Shown here: piece by piece, positions 47,110 to 55,747 of the stretch
How the letters are laid out: each line of letters starts with the position of its first letter
How positions within the stretch are numbered: position 1 is the stretch's first letter
Assembly: GCF_007000325.2 (NCBI RefSeq)
Contig: NZ_CP117267.1
Location: 3,374,501 to 3,438,500 of the forward strand
Source: Rhizobium rhododendri
GTDB lineage: Bacteria; Pseudomonadota; Alphaproteobacteria; Rhizobiales; Rhizobiaceae
Direction of reading: 5' to 3'
Length of the DNA: 64,000 nucleotides
Notes under the pieces: generated by a model
What the model saw: only the letters and a program-made list of their open reading frames with translations
Databases searched by the model: none
What the model was told of the DNA's origin: nothing
Made by a program: the position numbers and the translations under genes

Positions 47110-47283
47110 TGTAGTCGTTTTCATCGAAGCAATGCACCTCCTCCCGCAGAGCTTCGATGGTACGGAAAGCCTACTCCTCCTCCCAGGGTTTTCCGTAGGA
47201 TCGGCAACACTCCTCCTCCCAGTTGTCGATCGGTTCTTTTCGAAAGCCTGCCGCACCTCCTCCCGCGGCAGGCTTTTTCGTTT
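47110..47283 (+). ncRNA. Small RNA with four hairpins each displaying CUCCUCCC (alpha-r14/CcsR-like)
   Basis: Four hairpins follow one another on the plus strand: 47122-47130 with 47151-47159; 47161-47168 with 47190-47197; 47199-47208 with 47222-47231; and 47243-47254 with 47265-47276. Each loop holds CTCCTCCC (at about 47138, 47177, 47213 and 47257). The last stem, 12 perfect pairs followed by TT-C-G-TTTT and with T's at the stem foot, is an intrinsic terminator. The loop motif is complementary to Shine-Dalgarno sequences, as in the rhizobial alpha-r14 (NfeR1) and Rhodobacter CcsR sRNAs; those have fewer hairpins as I recall. The 5' end is estimated. Confidence 0.8.
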
Positions 47284-47301
47284 TGGGACGATCAATTTTC
47301 G

Positions 47302-47478
47302 CTAGGCAACTGCCTTTTCAGGCAAAGAGATCGAAGACGTATCGAGCGGTTTTACGTCTGTCTTGGGGTCTCCGGGATGACCCAGAAATACGTAGCCAGC
47401 TGCGACGATGCAGGCCACGGCAAAAATCACTGCAACAAAGACCTTGAACCGGCCACGAACCATATTGCCACGAACCAT
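47302..47478 (-). CDS. 58-residue single-span membrane protein
   Basis: A short gene that is easy to miss. It encodes MVRGNMVRGRFKVFVAVIFA, continuing through one membrane helix (about residues 12-31, to AAGYVF) and a polar tail ending LPEKAVA. AAGGAG lies six bases before the ATG. The basic N-terminus contains the repeat MVRG twice, so a second start at codon 6 is possible, but only the first has the ribosome site. An EcfG-like promoter lies 30-56 bases upstream. It resembles the 85-residue protein at 44358 in plan, not in sequence. Family unknown. Confidence 0.75.
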   Translation of the reverse strand: MVRGNMVRGRFKVFVAVIFAVACIVAAGYVFLGHPGDPKTDVKPLDTSSISLPEKAVA

Positions 47479-47507
47479 GATGTACTCCTTGTAAGGTTAT
47501 GCCCGTC

Positions 47508-47534
47508 AAACCGTTTGAGCGGCTAATCGGTTCC
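47508..47534 (-). promoter_or_regulatory. Candidate EcfG promoter for the 58-residue protein
   Basis: On the minus strand GGAAC (47534-47530) is followed after 16 bases by CGGTTT, close to the EcfG model GGAAC-N16/17-CGTT and fitting the looser RpoE2 form GGAAC-N19-TT. A start near 47500 would give a ~20-base leader containing the AAGGAG site. Confidence 0.45.
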
Positions 47535-47664
47535 CGTTTATGCGGCATTGTTTTCGTTCGCTTCTTTCCATTGCGCCTGGGTGGATCAACATTCGTGCCT
47601 GTCCTCCTTCTTGCGCAGGCGCTGCCGGCACCCCCGGCGAGCGGGCGGCTTGGCCTTGGATCTC

Positions 47665-47690
47665 GGAACAAATTTCGTTCTCAGCCAGTT
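47665..47690 (+). promoter_or_regulatory. Candidate EcfG promoter for treZ
   Basis: GGAAC (47665-47669) is followed after 17 bases by AGTT (47687-47690). Trehalose synthesis genes are known members of the general stress regulon in rhizobia. Transcription would start near 47698, about 45 bases before the GTG start of treZ. Confidence 0.4.
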
Positions 47691-47742
47691 AGGCGACCAC
47701 ACCTTCCTGATGCGTTTGTATGTCTTGAGAGAAAGTACGCCT

Positions 47743-49518
47743 GTGAGCCTCGCCCATTTCGGCCCCGTCTTTACCGCCAGCGGCATGCTTTTCCGTCTAT
47801 GGGCGCCCCGCCAACAGGCTGTATCCCTGCGAATAGGCGATGTGGCGCCGGTCCCCATGGCTGCCGGTGTCGATGGCTGGTTCAGCGTCAACATAGATGG
47901 CGCCGGGGACGGCACCGCTTACAAGTTCGTTCTCGAGGATGGCCTGGAAGTTCCTGACCCCGCGTCCCGGTTTCAGCCTGACGGCCCGCATGGCCCGAGT
48001 GAGGTGGTCGACCCCAAATCTTATGTGTGGAGGTCAACGGGGTGGACCGGGTTGGCATGGGAAGAGGCTGTTGTCTACGAACTTCATGTCGGCACATTCA
48101 CGCAGGAAGGCACATTTCGAGCGGTCATCGACCGGCTGGACCACCTGCAGTCACTCGGGATAACCGCGCTTCAACTCATGCCGGTCAATGATTTTCCGGG
48201 CGAGCGGGGCTGGGGCTATGACGGCGTCCTTCCCTATGCGCCGCATGGCAGCTATGGACGCCCGGAGGATCTCAAGGCGCTGATCGACGCCGCTCACGAG
48301 CGGGGCATCTGCGTTTTTCTCGACGTGATCTACAATCATTTCGGCCCGGACGGAAACTATCTCCCGTCCTATGCGCCGCTGTTCACCGACAAACACAAAT
48401 CGCCCTGGGGGCAGGGCATCAATTACGATGGCGAGGGATCGCAGTTCGTCCGCGAATTCGTCATCCAGAATGCTCTGTACTGGCTCCAGGAGTTTCGCGT
48501 CGACGGTCTTCGCTTCGATGCTGTCCACGCGATTGTCGACGACAGCCGCGAGCATCTCCTGAAGGAAATGGCGCGACGCATCCGCAGCGAAATTTCCGGA
48601 CGGCATATCCACCTCATTGTCGAGAACGAGGACAACAACAGCGCGCTGCTGTTTCGCAACAACTATGGCAAGCCCGAGCTTTATACCGCCCAGTGGAATG
48701 ACGACATGCACCACGTGATGCACGTCGCGGCGTCGGGCGAGGATTTTGGCTACTACGCAGACTACGCCGACGATCCCGCCAAGATCGGACGCGGACTGGC
48801 CGAGGGCTTCGTATTTCAAGGCGAGCACATGCCCTACCGTGGTGCGGCGCGAGGCCAGCCCAGTGGAGCACTGCCGCCGACAGCCTTCATATCCTTCATC
48901 CAGAACCATGATCAGATCGGCAATCGTGCCTTCGGGGATCGTCTCAACGAGACAGCGTCGCCAGAGGCAATCGAAGCCATGGCCTCGATCTACCTCTTGG
49001 CACCGCAGATCCCGATGCTGTTCATGGGTGAGGAATGGGACGCAAGGCAGCCCTTCCCGTATTTCTGCGACTTCAACGACGAACTGAACGAGATCGTCCG
49101 GAAGGGTCGAAGGGAGGAGCTCTCGCGGCTACCCGGCTTCGACGATGACGTTGCCGATGTGCCGGACCCGACGCGGCGCGAAACGTTCCTGTCTGCGAAA
49201 CTCGACTGGCAGGATGTGGAAAAAGAAGCGGGCGCCGCGCGGCTGGCCCTTTACCGCGACCTCCTTGAGGTAAGGCGTCAGGAAATCATTCCCCGCCTTC
49301 CGGGCATTGTCAGTGCCGGCGGCGGGTACAGCGTCGAGGGCAAGCTGGTGGCGGTCAACTGGTCGCTCGTCGACGGCACCTCGCTACGGCTGCTCGCAAA
49401 CGTCGGTGCCGACGAGCTGCACCACGGAGAGGCATTGCAAGGCCGGGTCATCTGGAGCCAGGGCAAGTTTGCCGATGGTATCCTCTCGCCCTGGTCGGTC
49501 ATCTGGTCGATAGGTTAG
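47743..49518 (+). CDS. treZ: Malto-oligosyltrehalose trehalohydrolase
   Basis: A 591-residue GH13 enzyme that releases trehalose from maltooligosyl trehalose. An N-terminal beta domain begins FGPVFTASGMLFRLWAPR; the barrel contains WGYDGVLPYAPHGSYG, LDVIYNHFGPDGNYL, the nucleophile in GLRFDAVHAI, the acid in IVENEDN and FIQNHDQIGNRAFGDRL. The GTG at 47743 (VSLAHFGPVF) has GAGAGAAAG upstream and gives the usual family length; an ATG at 47710 is possible, and the longer frame from 47548 is unlikely. No treY is in the window. Its stop overlaps the end of the convergent RND gene. Confidence 0.9.
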   Translation: MSLAHFGPVFTASGMLFRLWAPRQQAVSLRIGDVAPVPMAAGVDGWFSVNIDGAGDGTAYKFVLEDGLEVPDPASRFQPDGPHGPSEVVDPKSYVWRSTGWTGLAWEEAVVYELHVGTFTQEGTFRAVIDRLDHLQSLGITALQLMPVNDFPGERGWGYDGVLPYAPHGSYGRPEDLKALIDAAHERGICVFLDVIYNHFGPDGNYLPSYAPLFTDKHKSPWGQGINYDGEGSQFVREFVIQNALYWLQEFRVDGLRFDAVHAIVDDSREHLLKEMARRIRSEISGRHIHLIVENEDNNSALLFRNNYGKPELYTAQWNDDMHHVMHVAASGEDFGYYADYADDPAKIGRGLAEGFVFQGEHMPYRGAARGQPSGALPPTAFISFIQNHDQIGNRAFGDRLNETASPEAIEAMASIYLLAPQIPMLFMGEEWDARQPFPYFCDFNDELNEIVRKGRREELSRLPGFDDDVADVPDPTRRETFLSAKLDWQDVEKEAGAARLALYRDLLEVRRQEIIPRLPGIVSAGGGYSVEGKLVAVNWSLVDGTSLRLLANVGADELHHGEALQGRVIWSQGKFADGILSPWSVIWSIG

Positions 49519-52500
49519 GCCTCGGAAGACTCGCCATCCCTGACATCGACAGGCTTAGCCCGGCGCCGGAAAGACCAGCGGCGGTGCAGCTTGGCGAGCA
49601 TGATGTAGATGATCGGGGTGGTATAAAGCGTCAGGACCTGCGAGATCACCAGGCCGCCGACAATGGTGATCCCGAGCGGGCGGCGAAGTTCGGAGCCCGG
49701 CCCAGTGGCGATGATCAACGGCACGGCACCCATGATGGCAGCCAGCGTCGTCATCAGAATGGGCCTGAACCGCTGCAGGCAGGCCTGGAATATCGCTTCT
49801 TCCGATGACAGACCGCGCGTGCGCTCTGCTTCAAGGGCAAAATCCACCAGCATGATGCCGTTTTTCTTGACGATGCCGATCAGCAGCACAATGCCGATAA
49901 AGGCAATGATGCTAAGCTCCGTTCCGCTGATTTCCAGCGCCAGCAAGGCTCCAAGCCCTGCCGATGGCAGCGTCGAGATGATGGTCAGCGGATGCGCCAG
50001 GCTCTCGTACAAAACCCCCAGCACGATATAGACGGCGACCAACGCGGCCAACAGCAGGAGCGGCTGGCCACCGGACGATTGCGCGGCGCTTGCAGCATCG
50101 CCCGCAAAGTCTGCATGCAGCGAATCCGGAAGGTGCAGATCGGCGACGGCGCGTATCACGCTGTCGTTGGCGGCCTGTAGCGTGCCCCCGGGCGCAAGGT
50201 TGTAGGAAAGGGTGACGGCTGGAAACTGCCCCTGGTGGTTGACAACTAGTGGCGCCAGTGTGCGCTGCACCTTGGCAACGCTGCTGAGGGGTACCTGGGT
50301 GCCATCCGCAGCCGGTACGTAGAGATTGGTGATCGCTTCCGGATCAAGGGCATAGGTCGGATCGGCTTCAAGCACGACGCGATACTGGTTGCGCTGAGTA
50401 TAAATCGTCGAGATCTGTCGCTGGGCAAAAGCATTGTTGAGAGCGCTGTCTATCGACTGGATGCTGACACCAAGCCGTGCCGCCTCGCTGCGGTCGATGT
50501 TGACGGTCGCCTGAAGCCCGTTCGGCTGGCGGTCGGTGGCGACATCCGCAAGCGCCGGTTCTGCCTGCAGCGCCGCCAGCACCTTCGGCGCCCAGGCAAC
50601 GAGTTCGTCGTAATTGGAATCCCAGAGAGTAAACTGGTACTGCGATTGTGACGACCGCGCGCCGACGCGAATGTCACTGGGGGAGAAAAGGAAGGTACTG
50701 AGCCCTGGCACCTTGGCCAGCTGCGTTCGTAACCGGGCTATGACCTCGTCGGTCGAAACGCGTTCCGCAGCAGGCTTCAGCGAAATCAGCAATTGCCCCT
50801 TGTTGATCGAGCTGGAAAAGCCACCACCACCAACCGATGATCCAACCCCGGAAACGGCTGGATCGGCGCTGGCAATCGCTGCCGCCTTCTGCTGCAACAG
50901 CACCATGGCGGGATAGGAGATATCCGTAGAGGCTTCGGTGCCGCCCTGAATGAAGCCGGTATCGTCCTGCGGAATAAAGCCCTTCGGCACTTTAACATAC
51001 AGAAACGCCGTGATGGCGACGCAGCCGAAAATGACGACAATAGCCATCGCGCGGTGGTGCAGAACAGCCTTCAAGGTCCGTCCGTAGAAGCCGACAACGG
51101 CGTCCAGCGTCCTTTCGACTGTGCGGGCGAAGAAATTCGGCGGCGCTTCGTTGTCGTGAGCCAGCAGCCAGTGGCCACAGATCATCGGCGTTACGGTCAG
51201 GGAGACGACGGTCGAGACGACGATCGCAAAACCGAGCGTCAGCGAAAATGCCTGGAAGAACCGACCGATGATCCCGCCGAGGAAGAACAGCGGTATGAAG
51301 GCTGCCAGCAGCGACAGGCTGATCGAAATGACGGTGAAGCCGATCTGTCGCGCGCCTTCTTTTGCCGCCTCCATCGGCCGCATCCCTTTTTCGAGGTTTG
51401 CGTAGATGTTCTCGATCATGACGATGGCGTCGTCGACCACGAAGCCGACGGAAACAACCAGCGCCATCAGCGACAGGTTGTCGATCGACAGCCCACAGGC
51501 CCACATCAGCGCAAAGGTGCCGGCCAGCGACAACGGCACGGTCACCCCGGCGGCCAGGGTCGGCGTCGTCCGTTGCAGGAATACGAAGACCACCGCCATG
51601 ACGAGGAACACGGTTGCGAGCAGCGTCCACTGCATGTCATCGACGCTGGCGTTGATGGTGGTTGTCCGGTCGGAAAGAATTGCGATGTTGATCCCGGCGG
51701 GAATGGTTTTCTGCAGTTCGGGGATCAGCGCCTTTACCGCGTCGACGGTTGAAATGACGTTGGCGTCCGCCTGCCTGGTGATATTGAGCAGCACCGAAGG
51801 CTTGCCGTTATACCAGGCGTCGGAGCGGCTGTTGCGGACGCCGGGCTCGACGGTGGCTATATCGGACAGGCGAACCGACGTGCCATCGCCGCTTCGGATG
51901 ATGATGCGGCCGAAAGCCTCTGGCGTCTTCAACTGTGCATTCATGCTGATGGCGAAGGCTGCATCCTTGCCGTCGATAGAGCCGATGGGTCCAAGCGTAT
52001 TGGCATTGACGATGGCGGTGCGTACTGCATCGAGTGAAAGCCCGATGGCCGATAGCCGGTCGGGGTTAAGCCGGACGCGCACCGCTGGCTGGTCGGCGCC
52101 GCTGGCGGTCACTTCACCGACGCCATCAACCTGTGAAATCTGCTGCACCACCACCGTGTCGGCAGCATCGTAAACGGCACTCGGTGCCAGATTGTCGGAG
52201 GTCATTGCCAGGATGAGAACAGGTGCTGCGGCCGGATTGACCTTGCGGAACGACGGCAGTGTCGGCAAGTCAGCCGGGAGGTCGATGGCAGCAGCGTTGA
52301 GTGCCGCCTGCACATCCTGCCCGGCACCATCGATGCTGCGGGAAAGATCGAACTGTATGGCAATGCTGGTCGAGCCGAGCGAACTCACAGACGTCAGTTC
52401 GGTAACGCCGGCAATCGTGCCGAGATGCCGTTCGAGGGGGGCCGCGACGCTGGCCGCCATGCTGGCAGGATCGGCGCCCGGCCGGCTGGCCGACACGATG

Positions 52501-52634
52501 ATGGTGGGCAGATCGACGGCCGGAAGACTGGCGACCGGCAGGAAGAAATAGGAGACGAAGCCGAGGATCATCAGCCCGATCGACAGGAGCACCGTGCCGA
52601 CAGGCCGCTTGATGAACGGCTCGGAGATGTTCAT
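49515..52634 (-). CDS. RND multidrug efflux transporter, MdtC-like
   Basis: A 1039-residue HAE1-family pump with 12 membrane helices and two large periplasmic loops. It starts MNISEPFIKRPVGTVLLSIG, typical of MdtC. The proton-relay Asp pair is in GFVVDDAIVMIENIYANLE. It overlaps the MdtB-like gene by ATGA; in E. coli MdtB and MdtC form a mixed trimer that exports bile salts and novobiocin. The stop overlaps treZ on the other strand by three bases. Confidence 0.9.
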   Translation of the reverse strand: MNISEPFIKRPVGTVLLSIGLMILGFVSYFFLPVASLPAVDLPTIIVSASRPGADPASMAASVAAPLERHLGTIAGVTELTSVSSLGSTSIAIQFDLSRSIDGAGQDVQAALNAAAIDLPADLPTLPSFRKVNPAAAPVLILAMTSDNLAPSAVYDAADTVVVQQISQVDGVGEVTASGADQPAVRVRLNPDRLSAIGLSLDAVRTAIVNANTLGPIGSIDGKDAAFAISMNAQLKTPEAFGRIIIRSGDGTSVRLSDIATVEPGVRNSRSDAWYNGKPSVLLNITRQADANVISTVDAVKALIPELQKTIPAGINIAILSDRTTTINASVDDMQWTLLATVFLVMAVVFVFLQRTTPTLAAGVTVPLSLAGTFALMWACGLSIDNLSLMALVVSVGFVVDDAIVMIENIYANLEKGMRPMEAAKEGARQIGFTVISISLSLLAAFIPLFFLGGIIGRFFQAFSLTLGFAIVVSTVVSLTVTPMICGHWLLAHDNEAPPNFFARTVERTLDAVVGFYGRTLKAVLHHRAMAIVVIFGCVAITAFLYVKVPKGFIPQDDTGFIQGGTEASTDISYPAMVLLQQKAAAIASADPAVSGVGSSVGGGGFSSSINKGQLLISLKPAAERVSTDEVIARLRTQLAKVPGLSTFLFSPSDIRVGARSSQSQYQFTLWDSNYDELVAWAPKVLAALQAEPALADVATDRQPNGLQATVNIDRSEAARLGVSIQSIDSALNNAFAQRQISTIYTQRNQYRVVLEADPTYALDPEAITNLYVPAADGTQVPLSSVAKVQRTLAPLVVNHQGQFPAVTLSYNLAPGGTLQAANDSVIRAVADLHLPDSLHADFAGDAASAAQSSGGQPLLLLAALVAVYIVLGVLYESLAHPLTIISTLPSAGLGALLALEISGTELSIIAFIGIVLLIGIVKKNGIMLVDFALEAERTRGLSSEEAIFQACLQRFRPILMTTLAAIMGAVPLIIATGPGSELRRPLGITIVGGLVISQVLTLYTTPIIYIMLAKLHRRWSFRRRAKPVDVRDGESSEA

Positions 52635-55600
52635 GCCCGGCCTCCCGCTCCGCTCGCCTCTGGTGCCGGGGTGCCCGTCGGCCGGCCGACGATGCGGCTG
52701 CGCAGCCGCTCGAAGGCGAGGTAGATCACTGGCGTGGTGTAGAGTGTCAGCAACTGGCTGAGCACAAGTCCGCCGACGATACTGATACCGAGCGGGGTGC
52801 GCAATTCCGAACCCGTGCCGGTTGCCAGCGCCAGTGGCAACGCGCCGAAGAGAGCTGCCAGCGTCGTCATCATGATCGGCCGGAAACGCAGGATCGACGC
52901 TTGCAGGATCGCCTCGCGCGGTGGCAGCCCGCCGCTGCGCTCTGCCTCCAACGCGAAGTCGATCATCATGATGGCGTTCTTCTTGACGATCCCCATCAAA
53001 AGCACGATGCCGATCAATGCGATCAGCGACAGGTCCTGGCCGAACAGCATCAGCGCCAGAAGCGCGCCGACACCGGCCGACGGCAGGGTGGACAGGATGG
53101 TGATCGGGTGGATCGCACTTTCATAGAGCAGTCCAAGAACGATGTAGATGGTCACGACCGCCGCCAGGATGAGCCAGGGCTCGCCGGCAAGCGATGACGA
53201 AAACTCCTCTGCATCCCCCGAATAAGCCCTCTGGATGCTGTTCGGCATGCCGATTTCGCTTTCGGCTGCCGTTACCGCGCTGACGGCATCGCTGAGTGAC
53301 GCGCCTGGCGCCAAATCGAAGCTGAGCGTCACCGAAGGAAATTGCGCGTCATGACTGATGACCAGCGGCGCAGTGGTGAAGGTTGCGGTCGAGAAGGCAT
53401 TGAGTGGTACCTGGACATCGCCGGTGCCGGCGACATAGAGCTTGTCGAGCGATTTCGGATCCGCCTGAAACTGCGGTGCCGCCTCGACGATGACGCGGTA
53501 CTGGTTCGACTGCCCGTAGATCGTGGCAATCTGGCGCTGTCCGAAGGCGTCGTTCAGCGTGTCGCTGACCGCTTGCATCGAGACACCGAGGCGCGACGCC
53601 GTTTCCCGGTCGACATCGACGAAGATGCGTCCGCCGCCCGTCTGAACTTCGGAGGAGACATCGACCAGGGTCGGCGCCTTCTGCAATTGGGTCGCCAGTT
53701 TCTGCGCCCAGTCGACGACGACAGCGGTATCGGTGCCAGTCAAGGTGTACTGGTACGGCGCACGGCTCGACCGGGTGCTGATGCTGATGTCCCGCACGCT
53801 CTGGAAGGTCACATGAACCCCCGGCATTCCGGCGACCTCGTTGCGTAACCGGTCGATGATCTCTGTCGAGGACGAGGTGCGATCGCTGCGCTGGCGGAGC
53901 ACAAGGCTGAGAGTACCGGTGTTGAGCGTCAGGTTGTTGGCGCTGGCCCCGACCACCGAGACGATGCCGGTGACGTCCTTGTCGCCACGAAGCCGCTCCG
54001 TCACCAGCGCCTGCGTCCGCTTCATGGATTCGAAGGACGTCGTCGGCTCCGTTTCAATGACTGCGGTAATGAGGCCAGTATCCTGCGGCGGCAGGAAACC
54101 CTTTGGAATGAAGATGTAGAGGCCGATGGTCGCAACCAGTGTCATTACGGTCAGAAGCAGCATCAGCGGGCTGCGATCGATGGCCCAGACGAGGCTCCGG
54201 CGATAGCCACCAATCAGGCGGTCCATCATCCGGTCAGCGCCGGCGAGCATGCCGCGGCGACCCTCTGCCGGCTTGCGCAGGATACGGGCGCACATCATCG
54301 GCGTCAGCGTCAGCGAGATGATTGCCGACACGACGACGGCAATTGTCAGCGTCAGCGCGAACTCGCGAAACATCCGCCCGACGATCCCGGTCATGAACAG
54401 CAGTGGAATGAAAACCGCGACCAGCGAGAAGGTCAGAGAGATGATCGTAAAGCTGATTTCGCCTGCGCCCTTCAGCGCCGCGTGCATCGGGTCGTCACCT
54501 TCCTCGATGTGGCGGGCGATGTTTTCGATCATGACGATGGCGTCGTCGACAACGAAGCCGGTGCCGATCGTGAGTGCCATCAGCGACAGGTTATCGAGAC
54601 TGAATCCGGCAAACCACATGACGCCGAAAGTGGCGATCAGCGAGAGCGGCAGCGCCACAGCAGCGATGATGGTGGCGGTGATCGTCCGCAGGAAAACGAA
54701 CACGACGAGAATGACCAGCCCGACGCTGAGCGCCAGCGTCCATTGTACATCGTGGATCGAAGCGCGGATGGTTTCCGTTCGGTCATTGACGATATCGAGG
54801 GCAATGCCGGCCGGCAGTGCTTCCTTCAACTGCGGTAGCTGTTTGAGGACATCGCCGACTGTCTTGATGACGTTTGCGCCGGGTTGGCGCATGACATCGA
54901 TGATGACCGCCGGCTTGCCCTGGTACCAGGCACCGACGCGCGTGTTCTCAAGGCCCTGCACCACATCGGCAATATCCTTCAGCAGGATGGGCGCGTTGTT
55001 GCGGTAGGCGACGATCACCGATTTGTAGGCCTCGGGATCGACGATCTGGTCGTTCGCGGCAAGCGTGAAGGACTGGTGCGTGCCGTCGAGCGCACCCTTC
55101 GCACCGGCAACGCTGGCAGCGACGATAGCGCTGCGGATGTCCTCGAGCGCAAGCCCGTACGAGGCGAGGCGAGGCAGGTTTGCCTGGATACGGATCGCCG
55201 GCTTGACGCCGCCCTGGATCGTGACATTGCCGACGCCACTGACCTGGCTCAGCTTCTGGGCCATCATCGTATCGGCGAAATCGCTGAGATCGCGGATCGA
55301 ATAGCTGGAGGAACGTAGCGCCAGCGTGATGATTGGCGTGTCCGCTGGGTTCACCTTGGAATAGGTCGGCGGATACGGAAGGGTTTTCGGCAATGTCGAC
55401 CCGGCGGCATTGATGGCAGCCTGCACGTCCTGCGCAGCACCGTCGATATCGCGGCCGAGGTCGAACTGTAGGGTGATCTGGCTTATGCCGAAGGCGCTGG
55501 ACGAGGTCATCGAGGCAAGCGAGGGGATCTGGCCGAGCGGTCGCTCGAGCGGTGCCGTCACCAGCGACGCCATTGTATCCGGATCGGCGCCGGGAAGCTG

Positions 55601-55747
55601 CGTCGTCACCCGGATCGTCGGGAAATCGACTTGCGGCAGTGGCGCCACCGGCAGCTGCGCGTAGCCGAGCAACCCTCCCAGCAGTACGGCTACTGCCAGC
55701 AGGGATGTCGCAATCGGGCGGTTGATGAAGAGCGAGGAGACGCTCAT
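52631..55747 (-). CDS. RND multidrug efflux transporter, MdtB-like
   Basis: A 1038-residue RND pump beginning MSVSSLFINRPIATSLLAVA, with QLPVAPLPQVDFPTI and SQVSGVGNV as in MdtB. The proton-relay Asp pair is in GFVVDDAIVMIENIARHIEE. It is translationally coupled to the adaptor upstream and the MdtC-like pump downstream. Two non-identical pump genes in tandem, about the same length, mark the heteromeric MdtBC type. Confidence 0.9.
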   Translation of the reverse strand: MSVSSLFINRPIATSLLAVAVLLGGLLGYAQLPVAPLPQVDFPTIRVTTQLPGADPDTMASLVTAPLERPLGQIPSLASMTSSSAFGISQITLQFDLGRDIDGAAQDVQAAINAAGSTLPKTLPYPPTYSKVNPADTPIITLALRSSSYSIRDLSDFADTMMAQKLSQVSGVGNVTIQGGVKPAIRIQANLPRLASYGLALEDIRSAIVAASVAGAKGALDGTHQSFTLAANDQIVDPEAYKSVIVAYRNNAPILLKDIADVVQGLENTRVGAWYQGKPAVIIDVMRQPGANVIKTVGDVLKQLPQLKEALPAGIALDIVNDRTETIRASIHDVQWTLALSVGLVILVVFVFLRTITATIIAAVALPLSLIATFGVMWFAGFSLDNLSLMALTIGTGFVVDDAIVMIENIARHIEEGDDPMHAALKGAGEISFTIISLTFSLVAVFIPLLFMTGIVGRMFREFALTLTIAVVVSAIISLTLTPMMCARILRKPAEGRRGMLAGADRMMDRLIGGYRRSLVWAIDRSPLMLLLTVMTLVATIGLYIFIPKGFLPPQDTGLITAVIETEPTTSFESMKRTQALVTERLRGDKDVTGIVSVVGASANNLTLNTGTLSLVLRQRSDRTSSSTEIIDRLRNEVAGMPGVHVTFQSVRDISISTRSSRAPYQYTLTGTDTAVVVDWAQKLATQLQKAPTLVDVSSEVQTGGGRIFVDVDRETASRLGVSMQAVSDTLNDAFGQRQIATIYGQSNQYRVIVEAAPQFQADPKSLDKLYVAGTGDVQVPLNAFSTATFTTAPLVISHDAQFPSVTLSFDLAPGASLSDAVSAVTAAESEIGMPNSIQRAYSGDAEEFSSSLAGEPWLILAAVVTIYIVLGLLYESAIHPITILSTLPSAGVGALLALMLFGQDLSLIALIGIVLLMGIVKKNAIMMIDFALEAERSGGLPPREAILQASILRFRPIMMTTLAALFGALPLALATGTGSELRTPLGISIVGGLVLSQLLTLYTTPVIYLAFERLRSRIVGRPTGTPAPEASGAGGRA

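Noticed and set aside
47130..47270. Repeated CTCCTCCC units as a CRISPR-like or tandem repeat array
   Set aside because: The repeats are eight bases, unevenly spaced and each lies in the loop of a different stem, which fits an sRNA rather than an array.
47318..47671. 117-codon minus-strand frame across the small-gene region
   Set aside because: It lacks a ribosome site and protein-like composition; the 58-codon frame ending at 47302 has both a strong site and a membrane helix.
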